From Agrobacterium tumefaciens (GTDB lineage Bacteria > Pseudomonadota > Alphaproteobacteria > Rhizobiales > Rhizobiaceae): 64,000 nt of DNA. The stretch covers positions 2,663,001 through 2,727,000 of the forward strand of contig NZ_CP039903.1 in assembly GCF_005221385.1 (NCBI RefSeq). The letters are read 5' to 3'. How positions within the stretch are numbered: the first letter of the stretch is position 1; every line of letters begins with the position of its first letter. A model generated the notes under the pieces. The model searched no databases. It was given only the letters and a program-made list of their open reading frames with translations, and was not told the origin of the DNA. Positions 38,263-47,036 of this stretch are shown piece after piece. The translations under genes were made by a program, and so were the position numbers.

Positions 38263-39300
38263 TCAGGCGGCCAGCATCCGTTCGATCTTTTCGCGGTTGA
38301 TGCCCTTTTCACCAATGATAACGAGCCGGCTGCGGCGCTCCTCACCCACCGCCCATGGACGGTCGTAATAATGATTGACGCGGCTACCGACAGCCTGCAC
38401 CTGCAGGCGCATCGGCTTGGCGGAAACCTCGATGAAACCCTTGATACGCAAAACATTTTCCGCAGCCGCCGTCTCGGCGATGCGGGCCGCCAGCGCTTCC
38501 GGATCGCTCACGGCCGGCAGGTCGATGACGAAGCTGTCGAAATCGTCGTGTTCATGGTCAAACGCGCCATCATGATGCGTGCGGCGGTTTTCAATATCCT
38601 CTTCCACCGCAAGACCCAGGCCGATCAGCACGGCAGGGTCGATGGCGCCATTCGAAGCGACGACGATCTTCGCCGCCTTCGGCAGATGCTCAAGGATATG
38701 GGCCTTCGCCTTGTCGAGACCGGCATCATCGAGAAGATCGGCCTTGGTCAACACGATAAGATCGGCGCAGGCGACCTGATCCTCGAAAACTTCCTCCACC
38801 GGATCATCGTGGTCGAGCGCCTCGTCATTGGCCCGCTGGGCGGCAAGCGCTTCCATGTCGTGGGCGACCTGTCCTTCGGCAAGGGCGGCGCCATCCACCA
38901 CGGCCACCACTGCATCCACCGTCACGCGGCTCTTGATCGCCGGCCACTGGAAGGCCTGCACCAGCGGCTTCGGCAGGGCGAGGCCGGACGTTTCGATGAG
39001 GATATGCTCCACCTTCGGCTGGCGGCTCAAAATCTGTTCGATAGCGGGTTGGAAATCATCCGCCACCGTGCAGCAGATGCAGCCATTGGCCAGTTCGACG
39101 ATGTTTTCTTCCGGGCAGCTTTCAATGCCGCAGCCCTTCAGGATTTCCCCATCGATGCCGATATCGCCGAATTCATTGACAATGATGGCGAGCCGCTTGC
39201 CATCCAGCTTTTCGAGAAGGCCGCGCAGCAGCGTGGTTTTTCCAGCCCCCAGAAAGCCGGTAACGATGGTGCAGGGAACGCGGTCCAGAAGGGTGCTCAT
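38263..39300 (-). CDS. cobW: Cobalamin biosynthesis GTPase CobW
   Basis: A 345-residue G3E-family P-loop GTPase thought to deliver cobalt to the chelatase. The P-loop GFLGAGKTT is at about residues 15-23, the G3E-type VNEFGDIG follows, and the metal-binding CICC motif (NGCICCTVAD) lies near residue 75. A His/Asp-rich segment (HHDGAFDHEHDDFD) near residue 240 may also bind metal. It overlaps the DUF1636 gene by 4 bp and lies directly upstream of cobN. Confidence 0.95.
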   Translation of the reverse strand: MSTLLDRVPCTIVTGFLGAGKTTLLRGLLEKLDGKRLAIIVNEFGDIGIDGEILKGCGIESCPEENIVELANGCICCTVADDFQPAIEQILSRQPKVEHILIETSGLALPKPLVQAFQWPAIKSRVTVDAVVAVVDGAALAEGQVAHDMEALAAQRANDEALDHDDPVEEVFEDQVACADLIVLTKADLLDDAGLDKAKAHILEHLPKAAKIVVASNGAIDPAVLIGLGLAVEEDIENRRTHHDGAFDHEHDDFDSFVIDLPAVSDPEALAARIAETAAAENVLRIKGFIEVSAKPMRLQVQAVGSRVNHYYDRPWAVGEERRSRLVIIGEKGINREKIERMLAA

Positions 39301-39722
39301 GATCTCTCCTCGGTAAAATCGAATGGGGGAATGCGCGCCACCATGCCGCGCTTCAATGGTTCGGGGCGGCCGCGCCAGGGCATCAGGCCGTCTGCGGAGG
39401 CGGCCAGCATATGCGCGCCTGTCAGCAGGTCTTCCGCGTCATCGGGCTTCAGCCCGCCAAACACATAGGACCAGCCGTCGGCACCGCGAAGCACGGCGCT
39501 GAGGCCGCGCTTACAATTGGCAAGGCAATTGACGGAACGAACGACGACGCCGGATTCTTCCGCCTTTGCGATAACGGCATCAGCGAGACGCGAACCGGCG
39601 CGCGGTTCGGCATTGGGATCGGCTTCATCGCGACAGCTTCGACAAACGAAGACGACAACACCAGACGCCGTGTTAGCCTGCGTGTTTCCGCCTGCACATG
39701 GAGATGTCGCTGAAATATCCAA
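39297..39722 (-). CDS. DUF1636 ferredoxin-like metal protein (TTG start)
   Basis: A 141-residue protein of the DUF1636 family. Four cysteines are arranged as CRSC (C-x2-C) near residue 27 and CLANC (C-x3-C) near residue 65, like thioredoxin-fold [2Fe-2S] ferredoxins, so it probably binds a cluster or metal. It is the first gene after the B12 riboswitch and is coupled to cobW by a 4-bp overlap, which points to cobalt handling or electron supply for cobalamin synthesis. No in-frame ATG is available; a TTG at 39722 is the likely start. Confidence 0.8.
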   Translation of the reverse strand: MDISATSPCAGGNTQANTASGVVVFVCRSCRDEADPNAEPRAGSRLADAVIAKAEESGVVVRSVNCLANCKRGLSAVLRGADGWSYVFGGLKPDDAEDLLTGAHMLAASADGLMPWRGRPEPLKRGMVARIPPFDFTEERS

Positions 39723-39743
39723 ACCGTTTCGCTTCCCGCGCCT

Positions 39744-39833
39744 TTAAAAATCGTCGGGGTGCGGATATCGAAAACGGCGTGCGCAGATGCGCAAACCCAA
39801 TGTTCGATCTGACCGACTAACCGGAGCACCCCG
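39744..39833 (-). terminator. Possible riboswitch-linked terminator
   Basis: On the minus strand CGGGGTGC (39826-39833) can pair with GCACCCCG (39755-39762), followed by ACGATTTTTAAA, between the riboswitch and the DUF1636 start. The loop is long (63 nt) but contains a small GCGC...GCGC hairpin. It could be the off-state terminator; the evidence is weak. Confidence 0.3.
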
Positions 39834-39857
39834 CCCGGCAGACGTTTTTTTCTGAAA

Positions 39858-40050
39858 CGGCAGGTCTCCTGGCTTGCGGCTTCAAAACACCCGGACACCG
39901 CCTTCCCGAACCCATCTTGGAGGTCCAGTGGCTTTACGGTGCGGGCTTACCGCTTACAGTTGCGGGGGCAGCCACGGAATGACCCATTGTCCGGGTGGAA
40001 CCGTGTTCCCTCTTAGCTTTTCCCGTTGCCGGGAAAAGACCGTCAGTCCG
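39858..40050 (-). ncRNA. Cobalamin (B12) riboswitch
   Basis: Read on the minus strand this spacer has all the conserved blocks of the AdoCbl riboswitch in order: GGGAACACGGT (near 40001-40010), GCTGCCCCCGCAACTG (near 39957-39972), the B12-box GCCACTG (39926-39932), GGGAAGGCGGTG (near 39900) and GCCAGGAGACCTGCCG near 39858-39873. A promoter candidate lies immediately upstream. It should repress the DUF1636-cobW-cobN-cobGHIJ operon when adenosylcobalamin is plentiful. Exact ends are approximate. Confidence 0.93.
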
Positions 40051-40053
40051 ATA

Positions 40054-40082
40054 CCATTAGGCTGAACGGGGGTGAGGGTCAA
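40054..40082 (-). promoter_or_regulatory. Promoter upstream of B12 riboswitch
   Basis: On the minus strand TTGACC (40077-40082) and TAATGG (40054-40059) are separated by 17 bases and sit just before the riboswitch core, where the transcript should begin. Divergent cobO starts 110 bp away on the plus strand. Confidence 0.5.
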
Positions 40083-40192
40083 TGCCGTGGCATGCCCCTC
40101 ATACATTGCCGGGTGCGGCAAATTGGGTATAGTCGCCGCTCCGAATGGCAGGGGCATCCGGTCCCGCACCGCAGGATGAGAAGGAAAACGCG

Positions 40193-40810
40193 ATGACACG
40201 CGACATCAGCGACAACGAAGCCGAACGTCACCGGCAGAAAATGGTCAACCGCAAGACGGCTCAGGATGCCGAAGTTGCGGCAAAGACCATCGAAAAAGGT
40301 CTGCTGATGATCAATACTGGCCCGGGCAAAGGCAAGTCCACGGCCGCCTTCGGTCTTGCCCTGCGGATGCTCGGCACCGGGCGGCGGGTCGGCGTAGTGC
40401 AGTTCATCAAGGGCGCATGGTCGACGGGCGAACAGCAGGCGTTGACGCTTTTCGGCGACAGTGTTGTCTGGCGCACCATGGGCGAGGGTTTCACGTGGGA
40501 CACGCAGGATCTGAAACGCGATGTTGCCGCAGCCACAAAAGCCTGGGAAGAAGCCAAGGCCCTGATGGCCGATGAAACGATCGGCCTCCTGATCCTTGAT
40601 GAACTGAACATTGCGCTGCGTTACGACTATCTGCCGCTGGAAGAGATTGTTGAAACCCTGTCCAGCCGCAGACCTGATCTGCATGTCGTCGTCACCGGCC
40701 GCAACGCCAAGCAACCGCTGATCGAGGCGGCCGACATGGTAACGGAAATGACGCTGGTGAAACACCACTTCAAGGCGGGTGTGAAGGCGCAGGCGGGGAT
40801 AGAATTCTGA
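40193..40810 (+). CDS. cobO: Cob(I)yrinic acid a,c-diamide adenosyltransferase
   Basis: A 205-residue corrinoid adenosyltransferase (CobO/BtuR type) that attaches the 5'-deoxyadenosyl ligand to cobalt. The P-loop-like [14 protein letters not shown] is near residue 43, [10 protein letters not shown] near residue 97 and the [12 protein letters not shown] segment near residue 130. AAGGAAAA precedes the ATG at 40193; the open frame extends further upstream. It is divergent from the riboswitch operon and one base from cobQ. Confidence 0.95.
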   Translation: MTRDISDNEAERHRQKMVNRKTAQDAEVAAKTIEKGLLMINTGPGKGKSTAAFGLALRMLGTGRRVGVVQFIKGAWSTGEQQALTLFGDSVVWRTMGEGFTWDTQDLKRDVAAATKAWEEAKALMADETIGLLILDELNIALRYDYLPLEEIVETLSSRRPDLHVVVTGRNAKQPLIEAADMVTEMTLVKHHFKAGVKAQAGIEF

Positions 40811-40811
40811 C

Positions 40812-42269
40812 ATGACTGCGCGGGTGCTGATGTTTCAGGGAACCGGCTCGGATGTCGGCAAATCGCTGATGGTGGCCGGCCTTGCCCGTGCATTCACCCG
40901 GCGCGGCCTGTCGGTAATGCCGTTCAAACCGCAGAACATGTCGAACAATGCGGCGGTGACCGCCGATGGCGGCGAGATCGGCCGCGCCCAGGCGCTGCAG
41001 GCGCGGGCGGCGGGCGTGCCGCTATCCGTCCACATGAACCCGGTATTGCTTAAACCCCAAAGCGAAACCGGTGCACAGGTGGTGGTGCAGGGCAAGATCG
41101 TCGGCAATGCCAAGGCCGCCGATTATCAGCACATGAAGGCGGGACTGATGCCGCGCGTGCTGGAAAGCTTCGATCGCCTGAAACAGCAGGCCGATCTGGT
41201 ACTGGTGGAAGGGGCGGGCAGCGCGTCTGAAATCAACCTGCGCGCCAATGACATCGCCAATATGGGTTTCGCCCGCGCGGCCGGTGCACCGGTGATCCTG
41301 ATCGGCGATATCGACCGGGGCGGCGTCATCGCCAGCCTCGTCGGCACCAAGGCAGTGCTTGAGCTGGACGATGCGGCAATGATCGAAGGTTTCATCGTCA
41401 ACCGCTTCCGCGGCGATCCGGCGCTGTTTTCCGATGGCATGCGGATGATCGCGGAAAAGACCGGCTGGGCCTCCATCGGGCTTCTGCCGCATTTTTCCGA
41501 TGCCGCGAAACTGCCGGCAGAAGATGCTCTCGGTGTTTCCGGCCCGGCCCAACGGAAACCGGGCGCAAAGATCCGCATCGCGGTGCCAATCCTGCCGCAT
41601 ATCTCCAATTTCGACGATCTTGATCCGCTGGACATGGAGCCGGATGTGGAACTGATCCGCATACGGCCGGGCGAAACCATTCCTGCCGATTGCCGGCTGG
41701 TGCTGCTTTGCGGTTCGAAATCCACCATCGCCGATTTGGCCGTGCTTAAAAACGCTGGCCTCGATATCGACATCAAGGCCCATGCCCGGCGTGGTGGCTA
41801 TGTTTTCGGCCTTTGCGGCGGATACCAGATGCTCGGCAAAACCGTTGCCGATCCTGACGGCATAGAAGGGCCACCGGCAACGGTAACAGGGCTTGGCCTG
41901 CTGGATGTCGATACGGTTTTGACCGGCGATAAGCGGCTTGTTTCCGTACGTGGCAGGAGTTTCGACGGGATTGATTTATCCGGCTATGAAATGCATGTCG
42001 GCGAAACGAAGAGTGCTGCGGATAGCCTGCCGTTTTCGATGATCGGGGGATATGCCGATGGCACCATCTCGCCCGACGGCCGCGCCTTCGGCACCTACAT
42101 TCACGGGCTTTTCGCGGATGACCGCCAGCGTAGCGCATGGCTGCAGCGGCTCGGCGGTGAGCATACGCAGCTGAACTACGATGCGCAGATTGAAGCCGTT
42201 CTTGACCGTTTGGCTGCGCATATGGAAGAACACCTCGATCTCGACAGACTGCTGTCTATAGCGCGATAA
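40812..42269 (+). CDS. cobQ: Cobyric acid synthase
   Basis: A 485-residue glutamine-dependent amidotransferase that amidates the b, d, e and g side chains of adenosylcobyrinic a,c-diamide. The N-terminal [13 protein letters not shown]-loop, [27 protein letters not shown] and [13 protein letters not shown] are followed by a C-terminal amidotransferase domain with the nucleophile Cys in [11 protein letters not shown] near residue 336. It is in one unit with cobO. Its 3' end overlaps convergent cobD by 14 bp. Confidence 0.95.
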   Translation: MTARVLMFQGTGSDVGKSLMVAGLARAFTRRGLSVMPFKPQNMSNNAAVTADGGEIGRAQALQARAAGVPLSVHMNPVLLKPQSETGAQVVVQGKIVGNAKAADYQHMKAGLMPRVLESFDRLKQQADLVLVEGAGSASEINLRANDIANMGFARAAGAPVILIGDIDRGGVIASLVGTKAVLELDDAAMIEGFIVNRFRGDPALFSDGMRMIAEKTGWASIGLLPHFSDAAKLPAEDALGVSGPAQRKPGAKIRIAVPILPHISNFDDLDPLDMEPDVELIRIRPGETIPADCRLVLLCGSKSTIADLAVLKNAGLDIDIKAHARRGGYVFGLCGGYQMLGKTVADPDGIEGPPATVTGLGLLDVDTVLTGDKRLVSVRGRSFDGIDLSGYEMHVGETKSAADSLPFSMIGGYADGTISPDGRAFGTYIHGLFADDRQRSAWLQRLGGEHTQLNYDAQIEAVLDRLAAHMEEHLDLDRLLSIAR

Positions 42270-43221
42270 GGATTGCGAGAAGCCCAAACAGGCCGATCAA
42301 CAGGACATCTGCGATCCTTGCCAGCCGGAGCGCCGCGCGAATATCGCCGGCAACCAGCGCCGCCCTCCCGCCTTCGCCCATAAAACGCGCATCGATCATC
42401 TGCCCACCATAGGAGCGCGGGCCGGCTAGCGCAAAGCCAAGCGCACCAGCCAGCGCCGCCTCCGGCCAGCCGGCATTGGGGGATCGATGGTGGTGCGCAT
42501 CGCGACGGATTGCGGCGAGGGCCCCTAGCGGAGAAGCACCTTTCACGAAAAACGCGGCGATGACGAAAAGACCGCCGCTCAATCTTGAGGCCGGCAGATT
42601 GACCAAGTCGTCCAGCCGGGCCGAGGCCCAGCCAAAGGCCTCATGGCGTGGAGAGCGGTGGCCGATCATGCTGTCGGCCGTATTGATCGCCTTGTAAGCT
42701 GCACCGCCCGGCAGGCCCAACAGGCCGAGCCAAAGGGCAGGGGCAACAATACCGTCAGAAAAATTCTCGGCCAGACTCTCAATTGCCGCCCGGCATATCG
42801 CCGCCTCGTCCAACGCCTGCGGATCGCGACCGACGATCATCGACACCGCCTTGCGGCCACCCTCCACACCCTCGCGCTCCAATGCAACGGCAACGGCCTC
42901 CACATGCTGTTCCAGACTTTTTTGCGCCGGAAGCGAGGCGCCGAGGATAGCCGCAGCCAAAAGGCCGATGGGCAAGAGAAGCAGAACCGATTGTACGGAC
43001 CATGCAAGAATGACGGTGAGACCGGCAAAAACAACCAGCGCAGCCACGCCTGCCGCCCTACGCTGCGAAAATGAAGCGCTCTCCCGGTTCCATTTTTTGT
43101 CCAGCAGCGCGATAAGCGAACCGATCCAGGTGACGGGGTGGCCGATACGTTTGAACAACCAGTCCGGATAGCCGGTCAAGCGTTCGATCACGAGCGACAG
43201 GAAAGCGAGAGCAAAGAACAT
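42256..43221 (-). CDS. cobD: Adenosylcobinamide-phosphate synthase CobD/CbiB
   Basis: A 321-residue inner-membrane protein with several hydrophobic segments that joins aminopropanol phosphate to cobyric acid. Conserved features are [18 protein letters not shown] near the N-terminus, [16 protein letters not shown] near residue 150 and [14 protein letters not shown]. Its start codon interlocks with that of divergent cobC in one CATG, and its tail overlaps cobQ. In this naming cobD is the CbiB equivalent, not the threonine-phosphate decarboxylase. Confidence 0.94.
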   Translation of the reverse strand: MFFALAFLSLVIERLTGYPDWLFKRIGHPVTWIGSLIALLDKKWNRESASFSQRRAAGVAALVVFAGLTVILAWSVQSVLLLLPIGLLAAAILGASLPAQKSLEQHVEAVAVALEREGVEGGRKAVSMIVGRDPQALDEAAICRAAIESLAENFSDGIVAPALWLGLLGLPGGAAYKAINTADSMIGHRSPRHEAFGWASARLDDLVNLPASRLSGGLFVIAAFFVKGASPLGALAAIRRDAHHHRSPNAGWPEAALAGALGFALAGPRSYGGQMIDARFMGEGGRAALVAGDIRAALRLARIADVLLIGLFGLLAILIAL

Positions 43222-44266
43222 GGGCGAGACAGTACCAGAAAAGCCGCAGGCTGCGATCCGTCACGGCGGCAATCTCGGCAAGGCGCGCCTGACGTTTCCT
43301 GACGCGCCTGAACCGTGGATCGACCTATCCACCGGGATCAATCCGCACTCCTATCCGCATTCTCCCATTCCCGCCAGCGCATTCGCCCGCCTGCCGGAAC
43401 CGGATGCCGCCGAAGCGTTGAAGCAGCTGGCAGCAACCCATTTTGGCGCACCTTCTGCCGCGCATATCACGCTTTCGCCTGGCACCCAGATGCTGATGCC
43501 GTTATTAGCTCAAATCGCTCTTTCCCGTGGGGCAAAAAACGGGGCTGTGCTTTCACCCGCCTATGCGGAACACGCCCGCACCGCGCGCATGGCCGGACTG
43601 AACGTGACCGAAGTTGACAACCTTGGCGACCTGTCAGCATCCGCATATGCGGTGGTGGTCAATCCCAACAATCCCGATGGTCGTGTCACGGATCGAGACG
43701 CCTTGCTGTCTCTGGCCCATTCGATGCGTCGTAAAAACGGCCTGCTCGTCGTGGATGAAGCCTTTGTCGAAGCGGGAGGTACAGAAAGCCTCGCCGATGC
43801 CGCCGATCACGATGCGCTGGTTGTGCTGCGATCCTTCGGCAAATTTTATGGCATGGCGGGCGTGCGGCTCGGTTTCGCGATTGCGCATCCTGATACAGCC
43901 GCCGCACTTGAGGCAAGGCTCGGTCCCTGGGCAGTTTCCGGCCCGGCACTGCATATTGCGACCGAAGCTTTGGCAGACGAGGAATGGCAATCATCCATGC
44001 GCCTTCAACTCACGAAAGAAGCCCGGCGCATGAATGACCTGCTGAAAAAAGTGGGGCTGGAAATCAAAGGCGGCACGTCCCTGTTCACGCTGGTCCGGGA
44101 TAAGCGCGCCACAGCACTGTTAGGGCATCTTGGCCAGCGTGGCATTCTGGTCCGCATCTTTGATGAAAGGCCGAACGACATGCGTTTCGGCCTCCCCGGC
44201 AGCGAAGAGGAGTGGCAGCGCCTGGAAGTGGCACTGCTCTCTTTCGATCATCCCTCGAAGGTGTAG
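43220..44266 (+). CDS. cobC: Threonine-phosphate decarboxylase-like CobC
   Basis: A 348-residue PLP-dependent aminotransferase-fold enzyme (equivalent to Salmonella CobD) that makes aminopropanol phosphate for the nucleotide loop. Motifs: RHGGNLGKAR and IDLSTGINPHSYP at the N-terminus, VNPNNPDGR near residue 149, LLVVDEAF, and the PLP-binding Lys in SFGKFYGMAGVRLGF. The ATG overlaps the divergent cobD start by two bases. The 3' end overlaps the convergent fuconate dehydratase gene by 19 bp. Confidence 0.93.
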   Translation: MGETVPEKPQAAIRHGGNLGKARLTFPDAPEPWIDLSTGINPHSYPHSPIPASAFARLPEPDAAEALKQLAATHFGAPSAAHITLSPGTQMLMPLLAQIALSRGAKNGAVLSPAYAEHARTARMAGLNVTEVDNLGDLSASAYAVVVNPNNPDGRVTDRDALLSLAHSMRRKNGLLVVDEAFVEAGGTESLADAADHDALVVLRSFGKFYGMAGVRLGFAIAHPDTAAALEARLGPWAVSGPALHIATEALADEEWQSSMRLQLTKEARRMNDLLKKVGLEIKGGTSLFTLVRDKRATALLGHLGQRGILVRIFDERPNDMRFGLPGSEEEWQRLEVALLSFDHPSKV

Positions 44267-45525
44267 GTCTCGATCGACTCCGGCTTCATTTCGATGGAGA
44301 AGCCCGGCAGTTTCGGCGGCATGTAGGCGGCGTTGCGGATATCGCAGGGCTCGATGAAGTGCTCGTGCAGATGGTCGACATATTCGATGACGCGGCCTTC
44401 CTTCGTGCCTGACACAACCAGATAATCAATCATTGACAGGTGCTGCACATATTCGCAAAGGCCGACGCCGCCGGCATGCGGCCAGACCGGCAGATTGTAT
44501 TTGGCGGCAATCAGCAGCACAGCCAGCACTTCATTCAGGCCACCCATGCGGCAGCTGTCGATCTGCACCACGTCGATGGCGCCTTCAGCGATGAACTGCT
44601 TGAACATGATGCGGTTCTGGCACATTTCGCCCGTCGCCACCTTCACGGAACCGATGGCGGCACGAATTTTACGATGGCCGGCGACATCATCCGGGCTGGT
44701 CGGTTCTTCGATGAAGAAGGGCTTGGAAAAGGCGAGCTTATTCACCCACTCGATTGCCTGATCCACTTCCCACACCTGATTGGCATCGATCATCAGGTAA
44801 CGGTCAGGACCAATCACCTCGCGGGCGATGGTGAGACGGCGAATATCGTCTTCCAGATCACGGCCGACCTTCATCTTCACATGGTTGAATCCGGCATCAA
44901 TCGCTTCCTGGCAAAGACGGCGCAGCTTGGCGTCGTCATAACCTAGCCAGCCGGCTGACGTCGTGTAGCAGGCATAACCCTCGTTCTTCAGCGTCTCTAT
45001 ACGCTCCTTCTTGCCGCTCTCGGCTTGTCTCAGGATCGCAAGCGCATCGTCGCGGGTCAGCACATCGGTCAGATAACGATAATCAACGATGTCGGCGATT
45101 TCTTCCGGACTCATATCGGCAACAAGCTGCCACACCGGCTTGCCCGCCTTCTTCGCCAGCAGATCCCAGACAGCATTGACGACGGCGCCGGTGGCGAGAT
45201 GCATCGCACCCTTGTCCGGGCCGATCCAGCGGAGTTGGCTGTCGCTCGTCAGATGCCGCCAATATTTACCGGGGTTCTCGGTGACGGTGATGAGGTCGGT
45301 GCCGACCACCAGATGCCGCATCGCTTCGATTGCCATGCAGCAGATGTCATTGCCGCGACCGATGGTGAAGGTCAGCCCATGGCCCTTCAGGCCCGGCTCG
45401 TCGGTGTCGAGAATGACGTAAGCCGCGGAATAATCCGGGTCGGGGTTCATCGCATCCGAACCGTCAAGGCTCTGGGAGGTCGGGAAACGCAGGTCGAAAA
45501 CACGCAGATCTGTAATTTTGGTCAT
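44248..45525 (-). CDS. fucD: L-fuconate dehydratase (enolase superfamily)
   Basis: A 425-residue member of the mandelate-racemase subgroup that dehydrates L-fuconate to 2-keto-3-deoxy-L-fuconate. The general-base motif KxK is VKMKVGRD near residue 220; metal ligands fall in MIDANQVW, FIEEPTSPDD and ATGEMCQNR; the catalytic His is in WPHAGGVGL near residue 353. The long N-terminal part (LRFPTSQSLDGSDAMNPDPD) is distinctive of this family. Neighbouring lactonase-, dehydrogenase- and mutarotase-like genes support an L-fucose role. Confidence 0.9.
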   Translation of the reverse strand: MTKITDLRVFDLRFPTSQSLDGSDAMNPDPDYSAAYVILDTDEPGLKGHGLTFTIGRGNDICCMAIEAMRHLVVGTDLITVTENPGKYWRHLTSDSQLRWIGPDKGAMHLATGAVVNAVWDLLAKKAGKPVWQLVADMSPEEIADIVDYRYLTDVLTRDDALAILRQAESGKKERIETLKNEGYACYTTSAGWLGYDDAKLRRLCQEAIDAGFNHVKMKVGRDLEDDIRRLTIAREVIGPDRYLMIDANQVWEVDQAIEWVNKLAFSKPFFIEEPTSPDDVAGHRKIRAAIGSVKVATGEMCQNRIMFKQFIAEGAIDVVQIDSCRMGGLNEVLAVLLIAAKYNLPVWPHAGGVGLCEYVQHLSMIDYLVVSGTKEGRVIEYVDHLHEHFIEPCDIRNAAYMPPKLPGFSIEMKPESIETYTFEG

Positions 45526-45561
45526 GGCCGGTTACTCGCGGTCAGTGTCAAAGGAAATCGT

Positions 45562-45891
45562 TCAATCGTGGTGGAAGGTTTCTTCCATCATCGCCCACCA
45601 CTCGTCTTGCCTGCGGCTTTCGAGCGGTTGCTGGCAGGGAATGGTGAAAGACCACCATTCCTGGTTCTTGGGGCTTGCGGCTATCTTCGCCATGTCGGCG
45701 CTGAAATCCGTGCCGTGATATTCCCAATAGCCGAACAGCAGATTTTCCGGTTCACGCAGGAAGATCGTATAGTTACGGATGTTGCTGTCGCTGATGAGCG
45801 CCAGAACTTCCGGCCAGACGGCAGCGTGCAGCCTTTTATATTCCGCGATCATCTCGGGTTTGACACCTATGACCATGCCCATACGCTGCAT
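45562..45891 (-). CDS. L-rhamnose/L-fucose mutarotase family protein
   Basis: A 109-residue dimeric ferredoxin-like fold protein of the RhaM (DUF718) family: RMGMVIGVKPEMIAEYKRLHAAVWPEVL with the catalytic His, then NYTIFL and LFGYWEYHG. RhaM interconverts rhamnose anomers; in a fucose-type locus it more likely equilibrates L-fucose or L-galactose anomers. It lies 36 bp upstream of the dehydratase gene and 11 bp downstream of the reductase gene. Confidence 0.85.
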   Translation of the reverse strand: MQRMGMVIGVKPEMIAEYKRLHAAVWPEVLALISDSNIRNYTIFLREPENLLFGYWEYHGTDFSADMAKIAASPKNQEWWSFTIPCQQPLESRRQDEWWAMMEETFHHD

Positions 45892-45902
45892 GAAAAACTC
45901 CG

Positions 45903-47036
45903 TTATTGCTTGATGGTAGCGAGCGCTGCGCGCAGCCCGTGTTGCGGCAGGTTCAATCCCAGCCGTTCTGCAGCAGCAATGATCGGGATGAATCGACGAC
46001 GCTTCTTTTCATCGTGGTTACCGGCGATATCGGCCAGCCGATGCGCGAGAAAAGGATTGCGCAAACGTTCGCGCAACACACTGATATAGACCTCAGCCTC
46101 ATCTCCCATGCCTTCGGCAGCAAAGACCGGCAGAACCTCGTCCCGCCAGAGCGTTTCCAGATCCGTAACGAGAGCGTCGTCGCCCATTGCCTGACGCACT
46201 GTCTCGTCATTCGCACGCGCATCCTGCATCCAGCGCTCCGCCAGATAGGAGTGGCCGAGATTGAGCAGAAAAAGCTTCAGCTTTTCGTAGTGGTCGAGAT
46301 CATCCGTCAGCACGATCGCAGGGTGAGCGCATGGCAAAACGAGCCCTTCCTGCCTCTCGATCGCCCAGAGCGCATAGGGCTCCGCCACCGCACCAACTGG
46401 ATCGATAGGCTCGGAGACGATACGGTCGACCAGACTATTGGCGAAACGGCATTTCTCGTTGAGATAAAAGGCAAACCCCGCCGGCAACTGCCACTCGTCT
46501 GCAAGCTGGCGAATGACGTGCTGCAGCCTTTCGCCATTGCGCGGCACAAGTTCGCAGGGGAAGATCGACAAAGGCGCCTCCGGATTGCTCTGAAAACGCT
46601 CCAGCAGCAACATGCAGAGTTTCGCCGGAAAGCTTTTCGGCACCACCGAAAAATCGGCCACAAGCCCAGGCCCGTCAGCGGAATCCAGCTCATAACCGCG
46701 ATCACCCGTATTGGACAGAATGACCTCGGCCATGCAGGCGAGACGCCGCACCTCGGCCCAGTCGGTCGCGGCGGTCAGCGCGCGCGCGACGGCCTTACCC
46801 GGAATTTCCTCGTCCACTTCCTTCCCATCGCTGATACCGCGAATGCGCACAGGGTAGGGCGCGCCGCTATTCAGTGCGGCAACACGCTTCAGGCTTTCCG
46901 CATTGCCGGTCGTCTGAACAATAGCGATATGCCCGAGAGCCTCGCCTTTATCCAGCGCCTGCGAAACGAACAGATCCGCATGCGCCAGAAGAAAACGGCT
47001 GGTGCCAAATTGCAGAATGGGCGTGTCAGCTGTCAT
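45903..47036 (-). CDS. Mannitol dehydrogenase/tagaturonate reductase-like oxidoreductase
   Basis: A 377-residue polyol-specific long-chain dehydrogenase. The Rossmann segment FGTSRFLLAHADLF is N-terminal; the family's catalytic Lys-Asn-His pattern is seen in KLKLFLLNLGHSYLA near residue 255. Close relatives are tagaturonate reductases (UxaB), fructuronate reductases and mannitol dehydrogenases. With a UxaA-family gene nearby, reduction of D-tagaturonate to D-altronate is the best guess. It overlaps the zinc dehydrogenase gene by 4 bp. Confidence 0.8.
   Translation of the reverse strand: MTADTPILQFGTSRFLLAHADLFVSQALDKGEALGHIAIVQTTGNAESLKRVAALNSGAPYPVRIRGISDGKEVDEEIPGKAVARALTAATDWAEVRRLACMAEVILSNTGDRGYELDSADGPGLVADFSVVPKSFPAKLCMLLLERFQSNPEAPLSIFPCELVPRNGERLQHVIRQLADEWQLPAGFAFYLNEKCRFANSLVDRIVSEPIDPVGAVAEPYALWAIERQEGLVLPCAHPAIVLTDDLDHYEKLKLFLLNLGHSYLAERWMQDARANDETVRQAMGDDALVTDLETLWRDEVLPVFAAEGMGDEAEVYISVLRERLRNPFLAHRLADIAGNHDEKKRRRFIPIIAAAERLGLNLPQHGLRAALATIKQ

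Noticed and set aside
40487..40502. Second parS-like sequence (GGTTTCACGTGGGACA) inside cobO
   Set aside because: It matches parS at 14 of 16 positions but encodes the conserved CobO motif [10 protein letters not shown], which explains the match, and it is far from parB and inside a gene.
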